A stretch of 25,904 nucleotides of DNA from an uncultured bacterium (GTDB lineage Bacteria > Cyanobacteriota > Vampirovibrionia > Gastranaerophilales > Gastranaerophilaceae). Location: NCBI GenBank assembly GCA_949288685.1, contig CASELB010000006.1, positions 1 to 25,904 on the forward strand, in the 5' to 3' direction. The position numbers and the translations under genes are program-made. The notes under the pieces were generated by a model. It did no database searches. It was not told the DNA's origin and was given only the letters and a program-made list of their open reading frames with translations. This document shows positions 1 through 6,919 of the stretch, piece after piece (the stretch's first letter is position 1; each line of letters begins with the position of its first letter).

Positions 1-14
1 AATTTGATCAAACA

Positions 15-1334
15 TCACTTTAACCTATCCGGGATATTGTCATGAGAAATTAAATCTTCTAATGTCTCTCTATATACAATAATATCAGATTGTGAATTAT
101 TTACAAGTACCATGCCTAATTTTTGTACACGATTATAATTACTTGCCATAGAATAATTATAAGCCCCGGTATTATATATACAAATTATATCACCGGATTC
201 AAGTTCAGGGAGGAAAACATCTTTAATTAAAATATCTCCGGATTCACAATATCGTCCGGCAATGGTTACTTTTTCCCGCCAAACCACATCCATTTTATTT
301 GCGACATCGCAGGTGTATTCTGCCTGATACATTGCAGGTCTTGGATTATCAGCCATTCCTCCGTCTACTGACACATATTTTGCGCCGTGCGGAACCTGTT
401 TTATTGCACCGGCAGTATACAGAGTAACTCCGCACGTAGATATAACGCTGCGTCCAGGTTCAATATAAAGTTTTATCCCTTTAAGACCTCTGCTTTTAAA
501 TTCTTCCTGAACAGTTTTAATAACAATCTCCGCTACTGATTTTATATCGGGCGGAGTATCCGATTCCACGTACTTAACGCCTAAACCGCCGCCAAGATTA
601 AGTTCAGAAAGATTTAATCCGAATTCTTTATTTATTCTCTCAAGTTCTGCCGCCAGAATTTTCACCTCATCCACATAACCGGCTGTATCAAAAATTTGTG
701 ACCCGATATGAGCATGCAAACCTCTTATATTAAGAGCAGAATATTTTGTTCTTATAAGATTAATTGCATCATCGACCTGTGTTAAATCAAAACCGAACTT
801 AGAATCTAAATGTCCTGTCTGTATATATTCATGGGTATGGCAATCAATCCCCGGAGTAATCCTTAGAAGGATATCGACCTTTTTATTTCTGCTTTCAGCT
901 ATTGTCCCCAGAAGCATGATATCATTGAAATTATCAACAGAAATCCTACCAACACCCACATCTACCGCTGATTCAAGTTCCCATTCCTGTTTATTATTAC
1001 CGTTAAACATCAGCTTTGACATATCAATTCCGGCTTTATATGCAGTATAAATTTCACCGCCGGAAACAACATCAAGCCCCAATCCTTCCTGCGTCACAAT
1101 TTTAAATATTGCTGATGTAGCAAGCGCTTTTGAGGCATAGAGTATTGAAACATCCTGATAATTTTCAAATGCTTCCATATACTCCCTGCAAACGGTTCTC
1201 AATGTTTGTTCGTCAATAACATAAAGAGGTGAGCCGTATTTTTTAACAAGTTCAACCGTATCACATCCGCCAATCACAAGATGTCCGTCTGTAACTTCTG
1301 TTGTCCAAGGTTTAATATATTGATTTACGCTCAT
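15..1334 (-). CDS. lysA: Diaminopimelate decarboxylase
   Basis: Catalyses the last step of lysine synthesis, PLP-dependent decarboxylation of meso-diaminopimelate to L-lysine, in the cytoplasm. The 439-residue protein has the usual length of the fold-III decarboxylase family. Visible motifs are YASKA with the probable PLP-Schiff-base lysine K69, HIGSQI, the glycine-rich phosphate loop GGGLGVKY, EPGRS, and the active-site CESGD of the C-terminal beta-barrel domain. The ATG is preceded by an AGGAAAG Shine-Dalgarno sequence seven bases away. It is transcribed away from the 177-aa gene. lysC, the first gene of the same pathway, lies about 9 kb away on the same strand, so lysine synthesis is not gathered into one operon. 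The identification is secure. Confidence 0.96.
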   Translation of the reverse strand: MSVNQYIKPWTTEVTDGHLVIGGCDTVELVKKYGSPLYVIDEQTLRTVCREYMEAFENYQDVSILYASKALATSAIFKIVTQEGLGLDVVSGGEIYTAYKAGIDMSKLMFNGNNKQEWELESAVDVGVGRISVDNFNDIMLLGTIAESRNKKVDILLRITPGIDCHTHEYIQTGHLDSKFGFDLTQVDDAINLIRTKYSALNIRGLHAHIGSQIFDTAGYVDEVKILAAELERINKEFGLNLSELNLGGGLGVKYVESDTPPDIKSVAEIVIKTVQEEFKSRGLKGIKLYIEPGRSVISTCGVTLYTAGAIKQVPHGAKYVSVDGGMADNPRPAMYQAEYTCDVANKMDVVWREKVTIAGRYCESGDILIKDVFLPELESGDIICIYNTGAYNYSMASNYNRVQKLGMVLVNNSQSDIIVYRETLEDLISHDNIPDRLK

Positions 1335-1551
1335 TTATTTTCTTTCCTCGTTGCATATAGTATCGTTGAGATTTTAACTTAAAAACAAATTACGGTAAAG
1401 AGGTTTGTTACTGCACAACCGGTTAGACTTGAATTAGTTTTTATTAACTTTTGTAACAATTTTTTTATATTCCGAAATTCCGGATAAAAAATATACTTTA
1501 TATATATAAGAGATAATTATTATGCGCAATTTTCATAAACGGTGAGGATAA
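1335..1551. promoter_or_regulatory. Divergent intergenic region lysA / 177-aa gene
   Basis: This 217-base AT-rich gap is the longest non-coding stretch in the window and must hold both divergent promoters. For lysA (minus strand) a plausible sigma-70 pair is TTTACC (1399-1394) and TAAAAT (1376-1371) with a 17-base spacer, giving a leader of about 30 bases. For the plus-strand gene the notable element is the 18-base block ATATACTTTATATATATA at 1491-1508, repeated upstream of the 82-aa gene. No small ORF or RNA gene was recognised. The lysA promoter is a pattern match only. Confidence 0.45.
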
Positions 1552-1552
1552 A
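1491..1552 (+). promoter_or_regulatory. Promoter/leader module copy 1 (ATATACT box plus GTGAGGATAAA leader end)
   Basis: The 18-base block at 1491-1508 is identical to 6623-6640. It is followed by a 5' leader ending in GTGAGGATAAA (1542-1552), also identical in the second copy (6657-6667) and containing the GAGG Shine-Dalgarno core. No TTGACA-like -35 is seen at normal spacing from TATACT in either copy, so an alternative sigma factor or an activator is possible. The shared blocks are seen directly; the promoter role is inferred. Confidence 0.5.
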
Positions 1553-2085
1553 TGAGCGACGCTGGGCAAAAAGAAAATATTGAAGTAAAAGATATTTTTT
1601 TCCAAAACGGATTAAAATACACTTCCTCTGTTTTTAGTAACGGTAATCTGGTCAAATTATCCAGATATTTTACAAGCGGCAAAATATCACAGGTACTTGC
1701 ATATAATAACGGGTTACTTGAGTCTAAAAAAATATACAGCAGGAACGGTGAACTTGTTGAAACTATCTCTTACGATTACTATGATACCGGTGAAATTGCA
1801 AGCATTATAAAAGAGTGTACAAACAATATTGTCTCAGTGACATTCATTAGAGAAGAAGACGGCAGAATTTCTAATATACGTATAAGACACAATAATATAA
1901 TTACTCGAAGAATTGATTATGAATACACAAAAAACGGAGTTTTTTGCACTGATATAAATCAAAATGCCTCAGTTGAATATACACTCCTCAAGCCGCCGGA
2001 AGCAGGAGAAGAATGGTTGATTTCACAGCGACCGAACTCAATTGTTATGAGGAAATTGCTTGCTGCAATGAGTGTATCAGCTTAA
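1552..2085 (+). CDS. Hypothetical protein with MORN_2/YwqK-like repeats
   Basis: A 177-residue protein with no signal peptide and no membrane segment, so probably cytoplasmic. Residues of about 20 to 135 consist of irregular repeats of roughly 20 residues with an aromatic-x2-G-x-hydrophobic pattern, such as FSNGNL, FTSGKI, YNNGLL, SRNGEL and YDTGEI. They resemble the beta-hairpin MORN_2 / YwqK-type antitoxin repeats, whose biochemical role is mostly unknown. The ATG follows GTGAGGATAA, a fair Shine-Dalgarno sequence. No toxin-like partner lies next to it, so a toxin-antitoxin role is not supported here. Its promoter module is shared with the 82-aa gene 5 kb away, suggesting co-regulation. The repeat assignment is by eye and of moderate certainty. 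Confidence 0.7.
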   Translation: MSDAGQKENIEVKDIFFQNGLKYTSSVFSNGNLVKLSRYFTSGKISQVLAYNNGLLESKKIYSRNGELVETISYDYYDTGEIASIIKECTNNIVSVTFIREEDGRISNIRIRHNNIITRRIDYEYTKNGVFCTDINQNASVEYTLLKPPEAGEEWLISQRPNSIVMRKLLAAMSVSA

Positions 2086-2094
2086 ATTTTAATA

Positions 2095-2123
2095 TTGAAA
2101 ACCGCGCAAATACATGATATAAT
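2095..2123 (+). promoter_or_regulatory. Sigma-70 promoter of the EF-hand gene
   Basis: TTGAAA (2095-2100), a 17-base spacer and TATAAT (2118-2123), preceded by TG one base upstream (extended -10), make a near-consensus promoter. The predicted transcript start is about 2130, six bases before the ATG at 2136. That leaves no room for a Shine-Dalgarno sequence. Confidence 0.75.
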
Positions 2124-2135
2124 TATGTATATACT

Positions 2136-2498
2136 ATGGATGTATGCGGCATAAATTCAACTGACACAAACTATTTAATCTGGAGTACGCAAAATGATGC
2201 TTTAACTCCTGTAACTTCTACTGCCAGAATTTCTAAAATAGAAACAGAGGCAAATAAGGAAGGTGTAAGTACAGTTGATATAAGTATTGACAATGATAAC
2301 GACGGTTATATCACATCAGAAGAGTTAGACTCATATTTTGAATATGCACAGAATTTTGCTTCTGATGAACGCGGTCAGCAAATTGCCAAAGCTGCAAATT
2401 ATGAGGAATTTACATATTTTAATGCTGCAAAAACCTACGGCAACTGCAATGCTGCGTATAATTTACCAAACACAAGTACTTTTTCCATAAAGGTTTAA
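2136..2498 (+). CDS. Small single EF-hand protein
   Basis: A 120-residue protein with one canonical EF-hand calcium loop at residues 52-63, DNDNDGYITSEE. The Ca2+ ligand positions 1, 3, 5 and 12 are D, D, D and E, with Gly at 6 and Ile at 8, flanked by a helix rich in D/E/Y/F. There is no signal peptide, transmembrane segment or second EF-hand. The N-terminus is polar and low in structure. The function is unknown; calcium binding is a family-based prediction. The ATG at 2136 is the only usable start in frame, since an in-frame TGA lies at 2115-2117 and no GTG or TTG follows early. No Shine-Dalgarno sequence precedes it, and the promoter predicts an almost leaderless mRNA. Confidence 0.75.
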   Translation: MDVCGINSTDTNYLIWSTQNDALTPVTSTARISKIETEANKEGVSTVDISIDNDNDGYITSEELDSYFEYAQNFASDERGQQIAKAANYEEFTYFNAAKTYGNCNAAYNLPNTSTFSIKV

Positions 2499-2582
2499 TC
2501 ACAAGGGGAATACATTTTATTAAATTTAGCGTTATAAATTTAACAGTTTTGTAGTATTCTTAAATACATAAGGAGATTGTTA

Positions 2583-2978
2583 ATGAAAAAAAATGCGCTA
2601 ATTATTCTTTTAATACTAATTGTTCCGTTAGTAGTATATTTTGCACTATCAAGGAGTACAGGAACCGCCGTTGTTGAAGCACAGGTAAACCAGCCTCAAA
2701 TGATTAAATTTTCATCACGTATGTGCTACGACTGTCAACGACTGGAAAAAGTACTTCAAGAGGTTTATCCAGAATTTCGTGACAAAGTAACTTTAACGGA
2801 AATTTCTGTTCAGGATAATTCTTCCGCTGTCCAAAATATGATAAAAAAATATAGTGTAAAACTCGTTCCGACATCCGTTTTCTTAGACAAAAACGGGGAT
2901 GTAAAAGCAAGAGTCGAAGGTTTTATGGATGAAAAAACTCTCAAAGAACATTTAGAAGAGATTGCACAAAATGGATAA
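2583..2978 (+). CDS. Membrane-anchored thioredoxin-fold protein
   Basis: A 131-residue extracytoplasmic thioredoxin-like protein. Residues 5-22 form an uncleaved N-terminal anchor or signal. The thioredoxin domain follows, with the redox motif C48-Y-D-C51 and the cis-proline P96 in KLVPTSVF. It probably exchanges dithiols with exported proteins and receives electrons from the CcdA-like protein encoded directly after it; the two genes overlap by eight bases. The start is taken at the ATG at 2583, seven bases after AGGAG (2571-2575). An in-frame TTG at 2577 would leave only one base to the Shine-Dalgarno sequence. Whether it supports cytochrome maturation or general disulfide reduction cannot be told, since no cytochrome genes are nearby. 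The CYDC dipeptide is unusual for a classical thioredoxin (CGPC). Confidence 0.85.
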   Translation: MKKNALIILLILIVPLVVYFALSRSTGTAVVEAQVNQPQMIKFSSRMCYDCQRLEKVLQEVYPEFRDKVTLTEISVQDNSSAVQNMIKKYSVKLVPTSVFLDKNGDVKARVEGFMDEKTLKEHLEEIAQNG

Positions 2979-3672
2979 TCTTTTACAGGTCTTTCAAAAT
3001 CAAGGGAATTTCAGTATATTAATGATTCTAGCCTCATTTTTAGGAGGTGTCATAGCATCTGTATCCCCGTGTTCACTGGCAATGCTGCCAATTATTGTCG
3101 GGTATGTAGGAGGATACAACAAAGAGTCACATCTAAAAGTTGCCGTTCAAGTAATATTTTTCATACTCGGAATGTCCGTTATATTTTCCATAATCGGCAT
3201 AATATGTGCAATCACGGGGAAAGTGCTCGGTTCATTCACCGGCGGTTATTTTACAGTATTTATTGCGTCACTGCTTCTTATTATGGGGTTAAAACTAACT
3301 GATATTCTTGATTTTGAGTTTCCTGTTATTATAAAACAACTACCGGTCAATGACGGACAGAAAACATTTTTATACCCGTTTATACTTGGTATCGTATTTG
3401 CTCTTGCTGGAACGCCATGTTCTACACCAATACTTGCAAGCATTATGGCATTTGCATCTTATTCGGAAAACCTTTCACTTTCCGTACTAATGCTGTTTTT
3501 GTTCTCATTCGGACAAGGTATTATTTTACTTGTTGCCGCACTCTTCACATCGGGCATAAAAAAGATGAAACAGTTTGCAGGCGCATCTGACACAATACTT
3601 AAAATTTGCGGATTACTATTAATTATTTCCGCAATTTACTTGTATTACAAATCTTTCCACCCGTTCTTTTAA
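2971..3672 (+). CDS. ccdA: CcdA/DsbD-type transmembrane thiol-electron transporter
   Basis: A 233-residue membrane protein with about six transmembrane helices, the size of the CcdA family. Those proteins carry reducing equivalents from cytoplasmic thioredoxin across the membrane to extracytoplasmic thiol proteins. The two redox cysteines sit in family-typical settings: C34 in VSPCSLAMLP and C150 in AGTPCSTPIL, at the starts of the two inverted halves. The ATG at 2971 is preferred over the TTG at 2962 because AGAAGAG (2954-2960) is well placed only for the ATG. The gene overlaps the thioredoxin gene upstream, which indicates translational coupling and a donor-acceptor pair. Its stop codon abuts that of plsY on the other strand (TAATTA at 3670-3675). 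The family is sure; the exact acceptor is inferred. Confidence 0.88.
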   Translation: MDNLLQVFQNQGNFSILMILASFLGGVIASVSPCSLAMLPIIVGYVGGYNKESHLKVAVQVIFFILGMSVIFSIIGIICAITGKVLGSFTGGYFTVFIASLLLIMGLKLTDILDFEFPVIIKQLPVNDGQKTFLYPFILGIVFALAGTPCSTPILASIMAFASYSENLSLSVLMLFLFSFGQGIILLVAALFTSGIKKMKQFAGASDTILKICGLLLIISAIYLYYKSFHPFF

Positions 3673-4278
3673 TTACTCTCTAACCTTATTTTCATTACCT
3701 GCAATGAGTCTTGAAATATTAGAACGATGCAAATATATAATATACACAGCTCCGATTGCACAATAAACAATATAAGGAAGGGGAGCCTTAAACAGCCACA
3801 TTAACACTGGTGAAAGTGCTACAGCAATTATTGACCCTACCGACACATACTTTGTCGTGTAAGTAATTATACTCCAAATAACAGCAACACAAATTCCAAC
3901 CAGCCAGTTAAGAGCAAGTATTGTACCGACTCCTGAAGCAACAGACTTGCCGCCCTTAAAGCCTAGAAATACTGACTTACTATGTCCGATTAAAACAGCA
4001 ACAGCAGCAAGCACAGCACTTAATCCCGGATAAATACAATTATGCGCAAAGATTTGTGCAAGTACAACCGGCAAAGCTCCTTTAACAGCATCAAGAAGCA
4101 TAACGGTAAAAAACCATTTTTTACCGAGTACACGTTTTACATTTGTAGCACCGGTAGAACCTGAACCTATCTGTCTTATATCCTGCCCCGTTTTAACTTT
4201 TACGATAATATAACCGGTTGGTATTGACCCTATAATATAAGATAAAACTACAACTCCTAAAATAATTAACCAATCCAC
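3673..4278 (-). CDS. plsY: Acyl-phosphate:glycerol-3-phosphate acyltransferase PlsY
   Basis: An integral membrane enzyme that acylates the sn-1 position of glycerol-3-phosphate from acyl-phosphate, the first step of phospholipid synthesis in most bacteria. The 201-residue protein has several hydrophobic helices. Conserved PlsY motifs are GSIPTGYI, the loop GSGSTGATNVKRVLGKK (canonical GSGN is GSGS here) and FKGGKSVASGVG. The start is placed at the GTG at 4278, six bases after AGGAGG (4290-4285). The longer frame to an ATG at 4323 would begin inside the stem of the gltX terminator and would lack a ribosome binding site. It lies 65 bases downstream of gltX, behind that terminator, and faces ccdA. 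Confidence 0.93.
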   Translation of the reverse strand: MDWLIILGVVVLSYIIGSIPTGYIIVKVKTGQDIRQIGSGSTGATNVKRVLGKKWFFTVMLLDAVKGALPVVLAQIFAHNCIYPGLSAVLAAVAVLIGHSKSVFLGFKGGKSVASGVGTILALNWLVGICVAVIWSIITYTTKYVSVGSIIAVALSPVLMWLFKAPLPYIVYCAIGAVYIIYLHRSNISRLIAGNENKVRE

Positions 4279-4301
4279 CTTAATCCTCCTGTCTCTCGAC
4301 G

Positions 4302-4329
4302 AAAAAAGGCGGGAGAATATCATCCCGCC
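4302..4329 (-). terminator. Intrinsic terminator after gltX
   Basis: Read on the minus strand, GGCGGGA and TCCCGCC (4329-4323 and 4314-4308) form a seven-base-pair GC-rich stem with an eight-base loop, followed at once by TTTTTT (4307-4302). It starts 14 bases after the gltX stop codon. Only 23 bases separate the T tract from the plsY start, so plsY probably depends on read-through or on a promoter inside gltX. Confidence 0.88.
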
Positions 4330-4343
4330 TTAATACACTTTGA

Positions 4344-5816
4344 CTAAACTTTTGATTTAAGAACCTTAGACACGCGTCTAAACACTTTATCCTTGCCAAG
4401 GATTGCAAGTATAGCGGTCATATCAGCACCTTTCGTTCTTCCTGTAACAGCAGCACGAATAGCCCACATAGTTTGTTTAGGCTTAATGCCTTTTTCTTTA
4501 AACTCCCCGCGGAACGCTTCAAGTTTTTCATGCAGTGTTTCTTCATCAAAATTCCAGCCTTCAGCCTGTTTTAAGAATTCAGAAAGTACCTGCTGTGCCA
4601 CCTCAGTATCAAGAACATCAGTTTGTACTTCCGGCTCAATTTCGACATCATCACCAAAGAAATACGCTACTGCCTCCGTTATATCAGAAAGCAAAATCAA
4701 CGGCTCACGCGTAATTTCAATCATCCTGTTAAATTGAGCATCAGAGAGCTGTGACAAATCATACTTCTTAAGATATGGCATAAGTCTCTTTTTCAACTCA
4801 TCCATCGGAAGCATTTTAATATAATGACTGTTCATCCATCTCAATTTATCGTATTCGAAAATAGAATTAGATGAAGATATTTCGTTAATTCTAAAATCAG
4901 CAGCAATCTCGTCCACAGGCTTAATTTCAACACCGTCAGACGGAGACCAGCCAAGTAATGCTACAAAATTAATAAGCGCATCAGTCAAATATCCGTTTTC
5001 AACAAATTCAGATACTGCAGTTGCTCCATGTCTTTTGGACAGCTTACTTCTGTCCGGGGCAAGAATCATACCGAGATGCCCGAATTTCGGAACTTCCGCT
5101 CCAAGAGCCTCATATATAAGTATTTGTTTAAATGTATTTGAAATATGGTCTTCACCTCTTATAATATGCGAAATTTTCATTAACATATCATCAATTACAA
5201 CAGCAAAGTTATAAGTCGGTGTTCCATTGGATTTCATAATTACAAAGTCACCAATAAGGTCGGTATTAACCTTCAACTCACCCTTTACCATATCATCGAA
5301 CATCAGTTCTGAATCAGGATGGAAAGCATGCTGTGCCTTACTTATATTAAACCTTATAGCAGGTTTTCTGCCTTCCGCTCTTAATTTTGCCTTATCATCT
5401 TCCGTAAGATTTTCACATTTTTTAGAGTATACATAAGGTTTTTTGCTTGCAGTAGCAGCTTCTTTTTCAGCCTCTAACTCTTCCGGTGTACAAAAGCACT
5501 CATAGGCAAATCCTGCATCTATTAGTTTTTGAGCATATTTAGGATAAATATCAAACCTTTCTGATTGCGTATACGGACCATAAGCCCCGCCCACATCAGG
5601 ACCTTCATCCCAATTTAAGCCGAGCGCTTTAAGACTGTCAAATATATTATCAATATACTCCTGACTCGTACGCTCTGCGTCAGTATCTTCTATTCTTAAA
5701 ATAAATTTACCATTATTTTTCTTTGCAAATAAGTAATTAAATAAAGCCGTTCTGGCTGTTCCAATGTGCAAATTTCCGCTCGGAGACGGAGCAATTCTTA
5801 CTCTAATATCTGTCAT
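4344..5816 (-). CDS. gltX: Glutamyl-tRNA synthetase
   Basis: Class I aminoacyl-tRNA synthetase that charges tRNA-Glu with glutamate. Many relatives of cyanobacteria use a non-discriminating form that also charges tRNA-Gln, but the sequence cannot settle that here. The 490-residue protein shows the HIGH-type motif HIGT at residues 17-20 within PSPSGNLHIGT, RGEDHISNT, and the KMSKS-type loop KLSKRHG. A CFC pair plus a cysteine about 24 residues later resembles the E. coli zinc site, but the last ligand (CxH) is absent. The ATG at 5816 is preferred because AGAGGGA (5829-5823) lies six bases before it. Another ATG 18 bases upstream (5834) lies about seven bases after TATAAT and could serve a leaderless start. 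The C-terminal anticodon-binding region is complete. Confidence 0.96.
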   Translation of the reverse strand: MTDIRVRIAPSPSGNLHIGTARTALFNYLFAKKNNGKFILRIEDTDAERTSQEYIDNIFDSLKALGLNWDEGPDVGGAYGPYTQSERFDIYPKYAQKLIDAGFAYECFCTPEELEAEKEAATASKKPYVYSKKCENLTEDDKAKLRAEGRKPAIRFNISKAQHAFHPDSELMFDDMVKGELKVNTDLIGDFVIMKSNGTPTYNFAVVIDDMLMKISHIIRGEDHISNTFKQILIYEALGAEVPKFGHLGMILAPDRSKLSKRHGATAVSEFVENGYLTDALINFVALLGWSPSDGVEIKPVDEIAADFRINEISSSNSIFEYDKLRWMNSHYIKMLPMDELKKRLMPYLKKYDLSQLSDAQFNRMIEITREPLILLSDITEAVAYFFGDDVEIEPEVQTDVLDTEVAQQVLSEFLKQAEGWNFDEETLHEKLEAFRGEFKEKGIKPKQTMWAIRAAVTGRTKGADMTAILAILGKDKVFRRVSKVLKSKV

Positions 5817-5841
5817 AATCATTCCCTCTGACATTTCCTAT

Positions 5842-5847
5842 ATTATA
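5842..5847 (-). promoter_or_regulatory. -10 box of gltX
   Basis: TATAAT (5847-5842, minus strand) predicts a transcript start near 5835 and a leader of about 20 bases carrying the AGAGGGA ribosome binding site. No good -35 is visible at 16-18 bases. Confidence 0.5.
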
Positions 5848-5890
5848 CGAAACAATTATTGCATAAAAACACAATCTTTGCGCAAGTTTT

Positions 5891-6493
5891 TTATCCGACA
5901 TTAATAAAAGAAATATAATACGTCATAAGAACAGCTAAAGCAGCACACAAAATAAAAATAAACGAATAAATTATCCAGTTTTTGGTATTCATACACCAGC
6001 GCATACCGGGAGTATGGACCCGTTCGGGATAAGTACCCAGGAAATATACAACATAGAGTATATCAAAGCAAAACCACCCTATCTCATTATGTACAATATT
6101 TGAATCGTATTTTATACAGGAGTACTTTTCTATTATTCTTAATATCCTGTAGCTTAAAGCAAGAAACAAAATTTTTGTTAAAATAATTGCAAGTGCATAA
6201 GTTATAAATACTGCAGAGAAACAACAAACAGGAACACCGATAGCCAGAAGATTAAATAGTTTCTTTCTATCCCTTGAATTAGAAATATTTATAACAGGTT
6301 TATAATTAATCAAAAGCCATATAAAAGAATAAAGCCCGAATGTTAAACAGCTAAATACAATAAACTGACCGAGAGAAAGCAGCTTAATTCCCTTTATATG
6401 CGGCTCGGTAAAAAACTCTTTACAGTACTCACATTGTTCGGCATCATTATAAATCTCATTACCGCAATACGGGCATTTAACTTTCTCACTCAT
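5891..6493 (-). CDS. Zinc-ribbon membrane protein
   Basis: A 200-residue protein of unknown function. A zinc ribbon occupies the N-terminus, with C7-x2-C10-x10-C21-x2-C24. Four or five transmembrane helices follow, at about residues 34-60, 80-120, 140-160 and 173-196. The segment around LTFGLYSFIWLLINYK resembles the DUF4234-like pattern of small bacterial membrane proteins, but that is tentative. The N-terminal zinc ribbon would sit in the cytoplasm and could bind a protein or nucleic acid. The ATG is six bases from a near-consensus -10 box and has no Shine-Dalgarno sequence, so the mRNA is predicted to be leaderless. It is divergent from the 82-aa gene and upstream of gltX, which has its own -10 box. 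Confidence 0.75.
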   Translation of the reverse strand: MSEKVKCPYCGNEIYNDAEQCEYCKEFFTEPHIKGIKLLSLGQFIVFSCLTFGLYSFIWLLINYKPVINISNSRDRKKLFNLLAIGVPVCCFSAVFITYALAIILTKILFLALSYRILRIIEKYSCIKYDSNIVHNEIGWFCFDILYVVYFLGTYPERVHTPGMRWCMNTKNWIIYSFIFILCAALAVLMTYYISFINVG

Positions 6494-6670
6494 ATTTTGA
6501 TTGTAATTATTCTAATAAATTTTGTCAAACTGTTTACTTTTATAACAAAAATTAAACCTTAATATTATTTTTCTTAATAAAAGTTAACAAATTAGTAAAA
6601 AAAAGGCAATTTTTTAAAAAGTATATACTTTATATATATACAAGAAATACATAATAGTGAGGATAAAAAT
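6494..6670. promoter_or_regulatory. Divergent intergenic region, promoter/leader module copy 2
   Basis: A 177-base AT-rich gap. Its left part holds the minus-strand consensus promoter of the zinc-ribbon gene. Its right part holds the second copy of the block ATATACTTTATATATATA (6623-6640) and of the leader end GTGAGGATAAA (6657-6667), serving the 82-aa gene. The sequence between the blocks differs from copy 1 in content and length, so this is not one long recent duplication. Confidence 0.5.
6500..6528 (-). promoter_or_regulatory. Consensus promoter giving a leaderless transcript
   Basis: On the minus strand, TTGACA (6528-6523), a 17-base spacer and TACAAT (6505-6500) form one of the best sigma-70 promoters in the window. 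A start seven bases past the -10 box falls on the A of the ATG at 6493. Confidence 0.85.
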
Positions 6671-6919
6671 ATGGCAATCGGCGCAAGAGATTTTATTGAC
6701 AGATTATTAGTTGAAAAGTACGCTCAGGAACAGGTAGACAACCATACTGATGACGGACTTAAGTCACGAATTGAAGCGGATGATATTATGAGCGCATTAA
6801 ATCAATACTCATACAACTACAGAAGCTATCTTGATGTTTCGGCAAAATTAAATGTCGCTTGTTATTCAGTAAACGCTAAAAATGCAAAATATACACAGTA
6901 TGAAACAATACCCGCATAA
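6671..6919 (+). CDS. Small hypothetical protein (82 aa)
   Basis: I do not recognise this protein. It is 82 residues, polar, without a signal peptide, membrane segment or cysteine cluster. The first 45 residues (ARDFIDRLLVEKYAQEQVDN onward) look helical and acidic. The C-terminal part is rich in Tyr, Asn, Ala and Ser. A real gene is supported by the spaced GTGAGGAT ribosome binding site, the promoter block shared with the 177-aa gene, and a stop codon that directly abuts the aroB stop (TAATTA at 6917-6922). Its job is unknown; the shared promoter suggests expression together with the MORN-like protein. Confidence 0.7.
   Translation: MAIGARDFIDRLLVEKYAQEQVDNHTDDGLKSRIEADDIMSALNQYSYNYRSYLDVSAKLNVACYSVNAKNAKYTQYETIPA

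Noticed and set aside
1552..2498. Possible toxin-antitoxin pair (YwqK-like repeat protein followed by a small gene)
   Set aside because: The second protein is an EF-hand protein with its own promoter, with no nuclease or toxin motif. The repeats alone do not imply an antitoxin.
4393..4737. Plus-strand reading frame of 114 codons
   Set aside because: It is a shadow of gltX on the opposite strand, with no ribosome binding site and a composition unlike a real protein.
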